Part shown: piece after piece, positions 53,627 through 62,162 of the stretch
Numbering within the stretch: position 1 is the first letter of the stretch
Layout: each line of letters opens with the position of its first letter
Assembly (NCBI RefSeq): GCF_021532315.1
Contig: NZ_JAKGAO010000006.1
Span: 62,001-126,000, forward strand
Source: Paenibacillus tarimensis
GTDB lineage: Bacteria; Bacillota; Bacilli; Paenibacillales; Paenibacillaceae
Direction of reading: 5' to 3'
DNA: 64,000 nucleotides
The notes under the pieces: generated by a model
What the model was told of the DNA's origin: nothing
The model's database searches: none
What the model saw: only the letters and a program-made list of their open reading frames with translations
Program-made: the position numbers and the translations under genes

Positions 53627-53663
53627 AGGCTTGAACGGTACAGTACCGTTCAAGCCTGTTTTG
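53627..53663. terminator. Terminator after floT
   Basis: AGGCTTGAACGGTA and its exact complement are separated by CAG, followed by GTTTT. It can serve the convergent small gene too. Confidence 0.88.
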
Positions 53664-53676
53664 CTTGCCAATATCG

Positions 53677-53955
53677 TTATATAATAGCGGTATTCGTCTT
53701 GTTCGAGTTGTAAGTATAGTCATGAAGAGTCCGGATAACCCGTAATGACTTAAGAGGCGTATTCTGCGGCTGTCTTGGCTTGAAGGTCATGCTGATAAAA
53801 TCACTGATGTCAACATCCAATCCCGCCTTATGGAAGGCTTCAGTAAAGTCACCTATGGTCGGCTTCTTACCGGATTCTGCGTAGACTGTAAATTCTTTAA
53901 TTGTTCTTCCGTACCGGTCTGTGTACTCTACAGTAGTATAAAAACGTTCCTTCAT
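53677..53955 (-). CDS. 92-residue protein of unknown function under a c-di-GMP riboswitch
   Basis: A soluble protein with no membrane segment or signal, beginning MKERFYTTVEYTDRYGRTIK and containing a beta-rich N terminus and a helix near FTEAFHKAGLDVD. No family was recognised. AGGAGG lies 7 bp before the ATG. Its leader carries a c-di-GMP-I aptamer, so expression should follow cellular c-di-GMP, suggesting a link to motility, biofilm or sporulation. The terminator behind floT is also placed to end this transcript. Confidence 0.8.
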   Translation of the reverse strand: MKERFYTTVEYTDRYGRTIKEFTVYAESGKKPTIGDFTEAFHKAGLDVDISDFISMTFKPRQPQNTPLKSLRVIRTLHDYTYNSNKTNTAII

Positions 53956-54021
53956 GTGTATTGCCTCCTGTTCTATGATGAGAAATCGTAACCGCTAGAT
54001 GGAACAGGGTCCACAGCGATT

Positions 54022-54110
54022 TGGCAGCTCAGCCGCCCTAGACAGCTGGAACCTGTCAGTAGGCCTGTCAGCTTTGCGTCCCCGCCTTTCAACGGGTTTG
54101 CCTTTGTCAC
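54022..54110 (-). ncRNA. c-di-GMP-I (GEMM) riboswitch aptamer
   Basis: On the minus strand the leader reads AAAGGCAAACCCG, then GAAAGGCGGGGACGCAAAGC, the conserved GEMM-I core, followed about 45 bases later by GGCGGCTGAGCTGCC. The closing stem pairs GGCA near 54107 with TGCC near 54022. About 65 bases separate the aptamer from the start of the 92-residue gene at 53955, and a weak hairpin (AATCGCT/AGCGGTT) sits between. ON or OFF type cannot be decided. Confidence 0.88.
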
Positions 54111-54262
54111 TCGTCTGGTATAGGTATATGGTACTACAGTATTCGACAAAATAATAGATATTACGACATGATATTTATTGCATAATCTTAAGGAATTCAC
54201 AGACTTACACATCCTAAGACCTATATTAATGATCTGGGTCTTCCTGTTCGTTTATGCTGAAG

Positions 54263-55390
54263 TTACAACGGTTGTGTCAGGGACAGATAAGCAACCTTAT
54301 CTTCCACAAAGTAAAGATGGAATTTCAGAAAATCTCCAACCTTGTAGCTCCACCTGGTTTCCGTCGCCAGGTTGGCGGGACCGAGCAGCTCGGTTACTTC
54401 TTCACGGGTTGTACCGACGCCAATGCCATCGGGTGTGCGGTATGTCTCAGATGTGAAGACGACTTCAAGGGACAGGGTGAGGATCCCCGAAACAAACCGG
54501 ATCTGCTGAACCTCTGCGAGCAGATCATCATAGTAAGAGATCGTCCAATCTGTAGTATCTGCGGACTCGGCCAAATCTTCAGACCACCTGTCGTAATCCT
54601 TGCCACCTACGGTCAGCCGGTCAGAATCATATTGGAAGGACTCATCTACCGAGCCTCCCTCGTTCGACTCCTGCTCCAGCCGGGCCTTCTCCTTGACCTT
54701 GTCCCATGCTGCCAGCGGAGATTCGAGACCGAGCACGTTATGCATCATCATCAGGACCGCATCATTAGCATAGAATCGCTGTCCGGAGATGGCATACGTA
54801 TTGGTCTCAATGTCGTATGGAACATCCCAGCTTTTGCCTTCGGCTGTATGGATACGAAACATCGTTTGCGGTTTTCCCGAGGATTCTATCTTTGCCATGG
54901 CTTTGTTAAGATCCACCCAATAAAGGTTGTTAATAACTGTGTAGATGCGTTCTTCGGGTATTGGAGTCGCAACGGACTCCGCCGAATGGATCCATTCCAG
55001 TCCTGTAACGTCTTCACTCTTGAAAGGCAGCAGCACGCCAAGAGTTCCCTCTGGCTCTCCCTCCGGAAATTCAATTTCGAGTAAACTGCCGGCGGGCTGG
55101 TCTATGACAGGCGTCTCAATGTCCTCTGGCTGGTTGACAGCCGGTCTATTGCCACCGGGCGGCTGATTGCCCTGCTGCTCTAAGAGGGGAGATATAAAGA
55201 TAAAGAAGACTGCAGCGCTTAACAATGCAGCGGCAGGCCAAATAATCAGTGATTTTCTGCTCATCGTTTTCTTGCCTCCAGAGGCCGCAAGCAGCTCGAT
55301 TTGTCTGATTTTATCGGGTGTAAACGTCTTGCGGGCATGCGGACTTCCCTTCAGCCTTGTGTACCAATGCGGATTAGGTTCCTTCAACAT
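54263..55390 (-). CDS. Predicted anti-sigma factor partner of the ECF sigma factor
   Basis: A 375-residue protein with a short cytoplasmic N terminus (about 45 residues, basic), one membrane helix (about 47-70), a Pro/Asn-rich linker, and an extracytoplasmic body ending in a segment (DGIGVGTTREEVTELLGPA) similar to the SmpA/OmlA fold. It overlaps the sigma-factor gene by 17 bp, the usual sign of a sigma/anti-sigma pair. No zinc-binding HxxxCxxC motif is seen, so it is not a ZAS-type anti-sigma. Function is inferred from context and topology. Confidence 0.7.
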   Translation of the reverse strand: MLKEPNPHWYTRLKGSPHARKTFTPDKIRQIELLAASGGKKTMSRKSLIIWPAAALLSAAVFFIFISPLLEQQGNQPPGGNRPAVNQPEDIETPVIDQPAGSLLEIEFPEGEPEGTLGVLLPFKSEDVTGLEWIHSAESVATPIPEERIYTVINNLYWVDLNKAMAKIESSGKPQTMFRIHTAEGKSWDVPYDIETNTYAISGQRFYANDAVLMMMHNVLGLESPLAAWDKVKEKARLEQESNEGGSVDESFQYDSDRLTVGGKDYDRWSEDLAESADTTDWTISYYDDLLAEVQQIRFVSGILTLSLEVVFTSETYRTPDGIGVGTTREEVTELLGPANLATETRWSYKVGDFLKFHLYFVEDKVAYLSLTQPL

Positions 55391-55919
55391 GATTCGCCTC
55401 CTTCCACCCGGTGTTCATTTTAACGCGGGCCCGTGAAAGACGGGATTTTACCGTGCCTTCCGGCAGCTTAAGCAGCTCGCTGATTTCTTTGGTGGAGAGC
55501 TCGTATTTCGCATGCAAGATAAGCACTTCCCTAAGCTTAAGAGGAAGCTTGAGCACAGCCGCCCATATTTCCTCGGACAGCGTATGCTCCAAAGCCGAAT
55601 GCTCGGCTGATGGAACCGAGGTTTTGGGAGCCACGATATCCATGAGCGTTACCTTACGCATAAAAGCGGTGCGCAGCACGTTGATTGAACGGTTGCGCGT
55701 AATGCTCAGCAGCCATGTCTTCATGGAGGACTGTCCTCTGAAGCTGGTAATATTCTGGTATACATTCAGGAATACATCCTGGGTGATATCATCTGCCAGT
55801 TCATGCCGGCGTGTCAGCACGAAGGCAAGGTTCCATACATCCTGGCCATATTCGTTCATCAGATTGCGAAAGCTCTCCGGGTCTAACTCGGTCAGGTATG
55901 AATAATAGGAATGCTCCAC
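55374..55919 (-). CDS. ECF-type RNA polymerase sigma factor
   Basis: A 181-residue sigma factor with region 2 (DITQDVFLNVYQNITSF, SMKTWLLSITRNRSINVLR) and region 4 (LPLKLREVLILHAKYELSTKEISELLKLPEGTVKSRLSRAR written as separate blocks in the protein). GTG at 55919 is the start, with GGAGGTG 5 bp upstream. Its own promoter candidate lies at 55938-55966. The signal it answers to is unknown; the anti-sigma-like gene follows in overlap. Confidence 0.9.
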   Translation of the reverse strand: MEHSYYSYLTELDPESFRNLMNEYGQDVWNLAFVLTRRHELADDITQDVFLNVYQNITSFRGQSSMKTWLLSITRNRSINVLRTAFMRKVTLMDIVAPKTSVPSAEHSALEHTLSEEIWAAVLKLPLKLREVLILHAKYELSTKEISELLKLPEGTVKSRLSRARVKMNTGWKEANHVEGT

Positions 55920-55937
55920 ATTCTCACCTCCAACAGA

Positions 55938-55966
55938 TTAGACAGTGAAGCCGCGCTAGAAGTTCC
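55938..55966 (-). promoter_or_regulatory. ECF-type autoregulatory promoter
   Basis: On the minus strand GGAACTT (55966-55960), a 16-bp spacer and GTCTAA (55943-55938) fit an ECF-type promoter (GGAACTT-like -35, GTC-like -10). It lies 19 bp upstream of the GTG start. ECF factors commonly autoregulate. Confidence 0.6.
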
Positions 55967-56091
55967 ATTTCCGCATCCAAAAATTTCACCCTAAAGGGAA
56001 AGAGATTTCCTGCTTGCCCGATGTGCGGGTTGAAGGTAAGATAAAGGATATTTTCGGTAGACAGGCCGGACGGATTAGGGGAGTGGAGCAG

Positions 56092-56568
56092 ATGCTGAAG
56101 AATGAGAAAATAAAAGCCAAAGAGGTGCAGCTGACAGGCGTGGATGGGGAGGACCTGGGTGTGGTGTCAACTAAGGATGCCCTTGCGATGGCGAAGGAGC
56201 TGAAGGTTGATCTCGTCTGCACATCGATGATGAGCAGTCCGCCGCCATGCCGCCTGGTCCGTGCAGGCGTCGCCAAGGAAGAGGCGCAGCAGGCCCGCAA
56301 ACGCGAGAAGGCGCCGAAGGTGAAGGAGATCCGCCTGACGACGGGCATCGAGGAGCATGATTATGAGACGAAGAAGCTGCAGGCAGAACGCATTCTGCAG
56401 AGTGGTGACGCCGTGCTGCTTGTCGTCAAGGTGCAGGGTAAGGAAGGAGCACGGGCGAAGGAGCTGCTGGAGGAGCTGCGCCGTGAACTGAAGACGTCCG
56501 GCACGCCGGCAACGGGCATCCAGGTCAGCGGCAAGCAGGCCGCGGTGCAGCTGAACCCGCTTACCTAA
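56092..56568 (+). CDS. Divergent translation initiation factor IF-3 paralogue
   Basis: A 158-residue IF-3-like protein. The N-domain is well kept (MLKNEKIKAKEVQLTG, DLGVVSTKDALAMA), and the linker and start of the C-domain keep APKVKEIRLTTGIEEHDYE. However, the strongly conserved PPVCRIMDYGKF is PPPCRLVRAGVA, and the RFKGRE-type block and distal surface of the C-domain are replaced by VKVQGKEGARAKE. The gene is not in an infC-rpmI-rplT operon, so a canonical copy probably exists elsewhere. ATG at 56092 matches the IF-3 start; GGAG lies upstream. Confidence 0.75.
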   Translation: MLKNEKIKAKEVQLTGVDGEDLGVVSTKDALAMAKELKVDLVCTSMMSSPPPCRLVRAGVAKEEAQQARKREKAPKVKEIRLTTGIEEHDYETKKLQAERILQSGDAVLLVVKVQGKEGARAKELLEELRRELKTSGTPATGIQVSGKQAAVQLNPLT

Positions 56569-56592
56569 CGGGGACTTTGGTTCGCGGGGGAT

Positions 56593-57237
56593 TTAGGTGC
56601 TGCAGGCCAGCAGGTCTTCCACCTGGTTTACCCAGTATCCCTCTGGGTCGGCCAGAAGGGTATGCCAGCCGAGTGCGGCTGCAGGGACCAGATTGTGTTC
56701 CGCGTCATCGACGTAGAGCGTGTTCCGGCCGGGCAGCAGATTAACCGCGGCTAGCCGGTACAAGGCAGGGTCAGGCTTGCAGCAGCCTGCTTCACTTGAG
56801 ATGGTTAGAGAAGTCAGATAGTTGCGGTATGGGGCAAGCCAGGGACGAAGCCATTCCGCACGATGGTTGCTCAAGATATGAATATCCGCTATATGATGCC
56901 AGCGCGGAAGTAACGCAAGCGCAGGCAGCGGCTTCAGACAGCTCTGAAGCGCTGCCTGCGCTTGTTCGGTTTTTAGTAGCGGACAAGCTTCCGCAAGCCA
57001 CCCCCAGAAGGCCGCTTCGCTGAGCTCGCCTGTCCATAGGCTGGTTCGCAGCTGTTCCTTGTATCTCCCTCGCAGCACGCTGTAGGACAACCCGGCTGCT
57101 GAGGCCGCATATCTCCAGAAATCAGTCAGATTAGCCGCAAGTACGCCGCCGACATCAAGGATGAGTTGAGGGCGGGAGGACTGATTACCAGCTGCCGCCA
57201 TCTGCCGTTCATTGGTCGGTTCATGGGTTGTATCCAT
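56593..57237 (-). CDS. HAD-superfamily hydrolase, YihX-like
   Basis: A 214-residue HAD hydrolase with nucleophile motif LILDVGGVLA, where the usual second Asp is Gly as in many YihX-like members, motif II ILSNHRAEW, Lys in GCCKPDPALY, and motif IV YVDDAEHNL. The N-terminal 20 residues are polar and not conserved. Substrate unknown; relatives dephosphorylate small sugar phosphates. AGGAG lies 8 bp upstream. Confidence 0.85.
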   Translation of the reverse strand: MDTTHEPTNERQMAAAGNQSSRPQLILDVGGVLAANLTDFWRYAASAAGLSYSVLRGRYKEQLRTSLWTGELSEAAFWGWLAEACPLLKTEQAQAALQSCLKPLPALALLPRWHHIADIHILSNHRAEWLRPWLAPYRNYLTSLTISSEAGCCKPDPALYRLAAVNLLPGRNTLYVDDAEHNLVPAAALGWHTLLADPEGYWVNQVEDLLACST

Positions 57238-57364
57238 ATCAAGCTCTCCTGTCGTTATCCGATGTTATGCAGATGTACTTTTTCTGCAGTGATCTTGCTT
57301 TTCCTCTTCCAGGACCGTAAATTATTCCATGTTTTTCAGGAAGATTATCGATGTCGCAACAATT

Positions 57365-57378
57365 AGATAGCGCTTACA
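57365..57378 (+). promoter_or_regulatory. Weak cre-like site upstream of the ribose-type operon
   Basis: AGATAGCGCTTACA has two mismatches to TGWAANCGNTNWCA but keeps the AGCGCTTACA half seen in many cre sites. It is 68 bp upstream of the ATPase start. Confidence 0.35.
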
Positions 57379-57445
57379 ATCTGAGTATATCTAAATACAG
57401 CTCAAGGAAACGACAGGCAAATACAGCATAACGAGGTGGTCTTAT

Positions 57446-58969
57446 ATGGACGTACCGCTCGTCATAATGGAAGGGATTGAGAAATCATTTCCCGGTGTGC
57501 ACGCACTGAAGCAGTGCCGATTCGAGCTCCGGGCCGGGGAGATTCATGCTCTTGTAGGTGAGAACGGTGCGGGCAAGTCTACACTGATGAAGGTGTTGAC
57601 TGGTGTTTACCGCAAGGATGCGGGCACCATCAGGTATATGGGCAAGGAGGTTGAGATACCGGATACGAAGTCGGCACAGCAGCTTGGCATCGGAATTATT
57701 CACCAGGAGCTGAACCTGATGCCTGATCTGACAGCGGCGCAAAATTTGTTCATCGGACGCGAGCCCCGCAGGCTGTGCGGGCTGCTGCTGGATGATAGAA
57801 GGCTGTACAAGGATGCCGGGAAGCTGTTCCGTCAGCTAAACCTGAATTTCAGCCCCGACACGAAGGTTGGAGATTTAACGGTTGCAAAGCAGCAGATGGT
57901 CGAAATCGCCAAAGCCCTGTCTTACAACTCGAAAGTGCTGATTATGGATGAGCCGACGGCTGCGCTGACAAGCTCGGAAATTGAGGAGCTCTTCCGGATG
58001 ATGGGACAGCTTCGGGAGCAGGGCGTGGGCATCGTCTATATTTCGCACCGGATGGAAGAGCTGAAGCGCATGACAGACCGGATGACGGTCATGCGTGACG
58101 GCAGCTACATCGATACGGTTAAGACGGCGGAGACTTCCATTGACCGGATTATTTCCATGATGGTGGGCAGAGAGCTGTATATCAGCGCCAAGCAGTCTGC
58201 TCCCCCGCCAAATGCTGAGACGGTGCTGGAGGTTAAGGGGTTGTCCCGCGGCAGGGCTGTCCGGGATGTCAGCTTTACTTTGAAGAAGGGCGAAATTCTC
58301 GGCATTGCAGGACTGATGGGTGCAGGGAGGACTGAGACGGCCAGGCTAATCTTCGGTGCAGACCGGCCGGATGCGGGTGAAATCTTCATTCATGGACGCA
58401 AGCTTACGATCCGGGGACCGCATGACGCTGTCCGGCACGGGATCGGATACTTGAGCGAGGATCGCAAGCGTTACGGGCTGATGACGGATATGGATGTACG
58501 GACGAATATTGCGGTTTCCTCTTACCGCCGTTTCCGTACAGCAGCCGGCTGGATGCAGGATGCCAGCATGGATGAGAATGCGCAGAGATATGTTGAATCG
58601 CTTCAGATCAAGACCCCTGGCGTCCGCCAGATTGTCAAGTTTCTGTCCGGAGGCAACCAGCAGAAGGTGGTCATCAGCAAGTGGCTGACGCGGGACTGCG
58701 ACATCCTGATCTTCGATGAGCCGACAAGAGGAATCGACGTCGGAGCCAAGGCGGAAATTTACAAGCTTCTTGATGAGCTTGCTGCACAGGGCAAAGGAAT
58801 TATTATGATTTCGTCCGAGCTGCCGGAGATTTTGCGGATGAGCCACCGGGTTCTGGTCATGTGCGAAGGCCGGCTCACGGGAGAACTGAATGGCGAGGAA
58901 GCTACCCAGGAGCTGATCATGAGGTATGCCACCATGCGGATTACGGAGGCTGACACTAAGCATGCGTGA
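57446..58969 (+). CDS. Sugar ABC transporter ATPase, RbsA/MglA type
   Basis: A 507-residue protein with two nucleotide-binding domains. The first has Walker [10 protein letters not shown] and Walker [12 protein letters not shown]; the second has the degenerate Walker [10 protein letters not shown] with signature LSGGNQQKV and Walker [13 protein letters not shown]. Two-domain architecture is typical of CUT2 importers for ribose, galactose or xylose. First gene of the operon A-C-B. GAGGTGG lies upstream of the ATG. Confidence 0.94.
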   Translation: MDVPLVIMEGIEKSFPGVHALKQCRFELRAGEIHALVGENGAGKSTLMKVLTGVYRKDAGTIRYMGKEVEIPDTKSAQQLGIGIIHQELNLMPDLTAAQNLFIGREPRRLCGLLLDDRRLYKDAGKLFRQLNLNFSPDTKVGDLTVAKQQMVEIAKALSYNSKVLIMDEPTAALTSSEIEELFRMMGQLREQGVGIVYISHRMEELKRMTDRMTVMRDGSYIDTVKTAETSIDRIISMMVGRELYISAKQSAPPPNAETVLEVKGLSRGRAVRDVSFTLKKGEILGIAGLMGAGRTETARLIFGADRPDAGEIFIHGRKLTIRGPHDAVRHGIGYLSEDRKRYGLMTDMDVRTNIAVSSYRRFRTAAGWMQDASMDENAQRYVESLQIKTPGVRQIVKFLSGGNQQKVVISKWLTRDCDILIFDEPTRGIDVGAKAEIYKLLDELAAQGKGIIMISSELPEILRMSHRVLVMCEGRLTGELNGEEATQELIMRYATMRITEADTKHA

Positions 58970-59036
58970 CAGGCTCGAGCAATGCTTGATGAACAGGCGG
59001 CTGACCATATCGTCAATTAGAACAGGAGGGTAAGCG

Positions 59037-60026
59037 ATGAGTGCTGTAACCGAAACGGCCCAAGCGGCCAAGCCGGCCCGAGCGATTTCACTACGCGGCG
59101 GGGCCACACAGAAGCTGCTCGCTTTTGCAAGCTTGATTCTGCTGGTGCTGTTCTTCTCTCTGGCTTCAGAAAACTTCTTCCGGTTTGATAATCTGATCGG
59201 CATTATGCTGTCCACTGCCGTAATCGGCGTGCTGGCGCTGGGTTCAACATTTGTCATCATAACCGGCGGCATTGACTTGTCTGTCGGTACCGTGATGACC
59301 TTTTCAGCGGTCATGACAGGTGTCGTTATCTCATTCTGGGGACTGCCGGTTCCATTCGGGATAGCGGGGGGAATTTTGACGGGCATGCTGTGCGGCTTTG
59401 TCAGCGGCTGGTTCGTTGCGCGCATGCAGATCCCGCCCTTTATTGCGACACTTGGCATGATGATGGTGACTAAGGGGCTGTCGCTGGTTGTATCGGGAAC
59501 AAGGCCCATCTACTTTAACGAGACACCGAGCTTCTCCAAGCTCGCAATGGGCACGATACTCGGTATCCCCTATGCGGTCTTTGTCTTCTTCGGGCTCGCA
59601 ATCGCCGCAGGCATTGTGCTGAATAAGACGATTATCGGACGTTACAATTTTGCACTTGGCAGCAATGAAGAAGCAACGCGTTTGTCAGGGATCAATGTCC
59701 GCAGGTGGAAAATCGCCATCTATGCGATGACTGGTATCTTCAGCGGGATTGCCGGTATTCTGATGGCTTCTCGGCTCAATTCCGCCCAGCCGGCTCTGGG
59801 CGCGGGCTATGAATTGGAAGCCATTGCAGCTGTTGTCATAGGCGGCACTTCATTAAGCGGTGGAAGAGGCTCGATTCTGGGGACCGTTATCGGTGCGCTG
59901 ATCATGAGTGTGATGACGAACGGTCTGCGGATCCTTTCGGTACCGCAGGAGTGGCAGATAGTGCTCGTCGGTCTGGTGGTTGTGCTCGCTGTGTATGCAG
60001 ATATTCTGCGCCGCCGTAAGAAATAA
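59037..60026 (+). CDS. Sugar ABC transporter permease, RbsC type
   Basis: A 329-residue CUT2 permease with eight to ten helices, starting after a hydrophilic N terminus (about 30 residues). The conserved GGIDLSVGTVMTF and, further on, GSNEEATRLSGINV and GGTSLSGGRGS mark the family. It pairs with the ATPase and binding protein of this operon. AGGAGGG precedes the ATG; 67 bp of spacer follow the ATPase gene. Confidence 0.94.
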   Translation: MSAVTETAQAAKPARAISLRGGATQKLLAFASLILLVLFFSLASENFFRFDNLIGIMLSTAVIGVLALGSTFVIITGGIDLSVGTVMTFSAVMTGVVISFWGLPVPFGIAGGILTGMLCGFVSGWFVARMQIPPFIATLGMMMVTKGLSLVVSGTRPIYFNETPSFSKLAMGTILGIPYAVFVFFGLAIAAGIVLNKTIIGRYNFALGSNEEATRLSGINVRRWKIAIYAMTGIFSGIAGILMASRLNSAQPALGAGYELEAIAAVVIGGTSLSGGRGSILGTVIGALIMSVMTNGLRILSVPQEWQIVLVGLVVVLAVYADILRRRKK

Positions 60027-60059
60027 CAGGTATCTACTATACGATAAGGGGAGATTGGA

Positions 60060-61067
60060 ATGAAGAAGCGGATAGGATTTAAGCTGCTGATTGTGTTTGC
60101 TGTAGTGCTGCTCACAGCCTGTGGGAATGGCAGCGATAGTTCTACGGGTAACGGCAGTACAGCGGCTGCTGGCAGCAAGGCCGGCACAGCCCAGGGCAAG
60201 CCGTATATTCCGGTCATCTCCAAGGGCTTCCAGCATCAATTCTGGCAAGCGGTCAAGCAGGGGGCTGAGAAGGCGGCACAGGAGCTGGATGTGTCCATCA
60301 CCTTCGAAGGGCCGGAGACGGAATCTCAGGTCGACAAGCAGATCGAAATGCTGCAGGCTGCTCTTGATAAGAAGCCGAGCGCGCTTGCCTTCGCTGCGCT
60401 GGACAGCCAAGCCTCGCTTCCGCTGCTGCAGCGCGCTCAGGAAGCCGGCATCCCGGTAGTCGGATTTGACTCTGGTGTGGACAGCGATATTCCGGTAACA
60501 ACGGCTGCGACGGACAATAAGGCGGCGGCCGCACTGGCGGCTGACAAGATGGCGGAGCTAATCGGCGGCTCTGGTGAAATAGCCCTAATCGTGCATGACC
60601 AGACGAGCAGGACAGGTGTGGACCGCAGGGACGGCTTCAAGGAACGCATCGAGTCCCAATACCCGGACATCAAGATCGTGGATATCCAGTATGGCGGAGG
60701 CGACCAGCTGAAGTCCACTGACCTTGCGAAGGCGATCATGCAGGCGCATCCTGATCTCAAGGGCTTTTTTGCTGCCAATGAAGGCTCGGCGATCGGAACG
60801 ATTAATGCAGTCACTGAGGCGGGCAAAACCGGCGAAGTCACTATTGTTGGCTTTGACTCGGGCAAGCAGCAGTTGGAAGCGATCCGCAGCGGTACGATGG
60901 CAGGCGCTGTGACACAGGACCCGATCGGCATAGGCTATTGGTCGGTCAAGGCAGCGGTACAGGCGCTGAACGGGGAAACGGTTGAGAAAATGATCGACAC
61001 CGGCTTCCACTGGTATGATGCAGCCAATATGGATTCGGAAGAGATTAAGCCGCTGCTGTATGAATGA
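60060..61067 (+). CDS. Sugar-binding lipoprotein, RbsB type
   Basis: A 335-residue type 1 periplasmic-binding-like lipoprotein. The signal ends in LLTAC (Cys21), followed by a Gly/Ser/Ala-rich linker, then a two-domain body with PVISKGFQHQFWQAVKQGA, VVGFDSGVD and GFFAANEGSAIGT. Likely captures a monosaccharide for the RbsA/RbsC-type pair upstream. GGGGAG precedes the ATG. Confidence 0.93.
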   Translation: MKKRIGFKLLIVFAVVLLTACGNGSDSSTGNGSTAAAGSKAGTAQGKPYIPVISKGFQHQFWQAVKQGAEKAAQELDVSITFEGPETESQVDKQIEMLQAALDKKPSALAFAALDSQASLPLLQRAQEAGIPVVGFDSGVDSDIPVTTAATDNKAAAALAADKMAELIGGSGEIALIVHDQTSRTGVDRRDGFKERIESQYPDIKIVDIQYGGGDQLKSTDLAKAIMQAHPDLKGFFAANEGSAIGTINAVTEAGKTGEVTIVGFDSGKQQLEAIRSGTMAGAVTQDPIGIGYWSVKAAVQALNGETVEKMIDTGFHWYDAANMDSEEIKPLLYE

Positions 61068-61176
61068 GGAATGAGGAGGGCTTCCTTGATTTGCGTTCTC
61101 CTTCTGTTCTGTAATATGCTCTTAATGGGATGCCGATCAATATAGAGTAGATAGGCATCTGGGAGGAGAGCAGGAC

Positions 61177-61920
61177 ATGAGCTTACATTATCCGATTGAG
61201 CAGTTCAAGAAGTTCAAGGAAAGCATCACACGGTTCATGATGGTATACAAATTTGCGCTCGATGAAATGGAAACGAAAGTGAAGATTCTGAATGAGGAAT
61301 TTCACCTTCTGCATGATTATAATCCGATTGAGCATACGAAGACCCGCATTAAATCACCGGAAAGTATTATTGAAAAGCTGGTGAGGAAGGGCTGCGAAAT
61401 GTCGCTGCCGAGCATTAAGCGCAATATTCAGGATATCGCCGGCATGCGGATTACCTGTTCCTTCGTCTCCGACATCTACAGGATCAGCGAGATGCTGGGA
61501 AGACAGCACGACCTCAATATTCTGGAAGTAAAGGATTATATTAAGAATCCGAAACCGAACGGCTACCGGAGCCTGCATCTGATTCTGGAGGTCCCGGTTT
61601 ACATGTCCGACCGGCAGGAGCATGTCTGTATGGAGGTTCAGATCCGGACGATTGCAATGGATTTCTGGGCGAGCCTGGAGCATAAGATATTCTATAAATA
61701 TAATCAATCCGTCCCTGACCGGCTGCTGGATGAGCTGAAGGCGGCCGCCGAATCATCCGCCTCATTGGATCTGCAGATGGAACGCCTGCACAAGGAGATC
61801 AGCGTCATGAGGGAAGAGCAGTCTGCATCTGACCTTAATCTGATGGAACGCATCGTTATTGACAATCAGCAGTTCACAATTCCGACTGCGCTGCTGGAAA
61901 TGATCCGGGAGGATAAGTAA
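61177..61920 (+). CDS. relP: Small alarmone synthetase, RelP/YwaC type
   Basis: A 247-residue (p)ppGpp synthetase with NPIEHTKTRIKSPESIIEKL, DIAGMRITCSFVSDIY, KPNGYRSLHLILEVP and EVQIRTIAMDFWASLEHK, the synthetase core close to B. subtilis YwaC (RelP). No hydrolase or regulatory domains are present. It is about 35 residues longer than YwaC at its C-terminus. In B. subtilis RelP is induced by cell-wall stress. It sits between a sugar ABC operon and a two-component pair on the same strand, with GGGAGGAGAG in front. Whether it shares their transcript is unknown. Confidence 0.92.
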   Translation: MSLHYPIEQFKKFKESITRFMMVYKFALDEMETKVKILNEEFHLLHDYNPIEHTKTRIKSPESIIEKLVRKGCEMSLPSIKRNIQDIAGMRITCSFVSDIYRISEMLGRQHDLNILEVKDYIKNPKPNGYRSLHLILEVPVYMSDRQEHVCMEVQIRTIAMDFWASLEHKIFYKYNQSVPDRLLDELKAAAESSASLDLQMERLHKEISVMREEQSASDLNLMERIVIDNQQFTIPTALLEMIREDK

Positions 61921-62071
61921 ACAGCCACGCTTTATTTTATATTTGCTCTGAATGGTATTACATAAACCTGTCCTGTCGCCTGCTTCTCGCACTCTGTCAT
62001 TGGTCGTGGCATGTAAGCCGGCCGGATACATGGATGCCGGCACGGATCAGGCAGGTTTGTGCAGACCGAAA

Positions 62072-62085
62072 TGTAAACGGTTACA
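62072..62085 (+). promoter_or_regulatory. Cre site upstream of the YesN-type regulator
   Basis: TGTAAACGGTTACA matches the CcpA consensus TGWAANCGNTNWCA at every position. It is 77 bp before the TTG start of the response regulator gene and 151 bp after relP. Confidence 0.7.
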
Positions 62086-62162
62086 TTAAATTTTGGTCAA
62101 TGCTTGTCAGCAGGTGGCCATACCTAGCCCGCACAGGGATGACTGCAGGAGGTGTACGGTGA

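Noticed and set aside
53973-54212. Minus-strand 79-codon frame upstream of the 92-residue gene
   Set aside because: It covers the c-di-GMP aptamer, and its codons follow the RNA structure; no ribosome binding site is seen.
54254-55084. Plus-strand frame of 276 codons opposite the anti-sigma gene
   Set aside because: No ribosome binding site and unusual composition; the minus-strand gene has a good start, membrane helix and overlap with the sigma gene.
58346-59509. Minus-strand frame of 387 codons spanning the ATPase and permease genes
   Set aside because: It runs antisense through two well-recognised transporter genes and shows no protein family signature.
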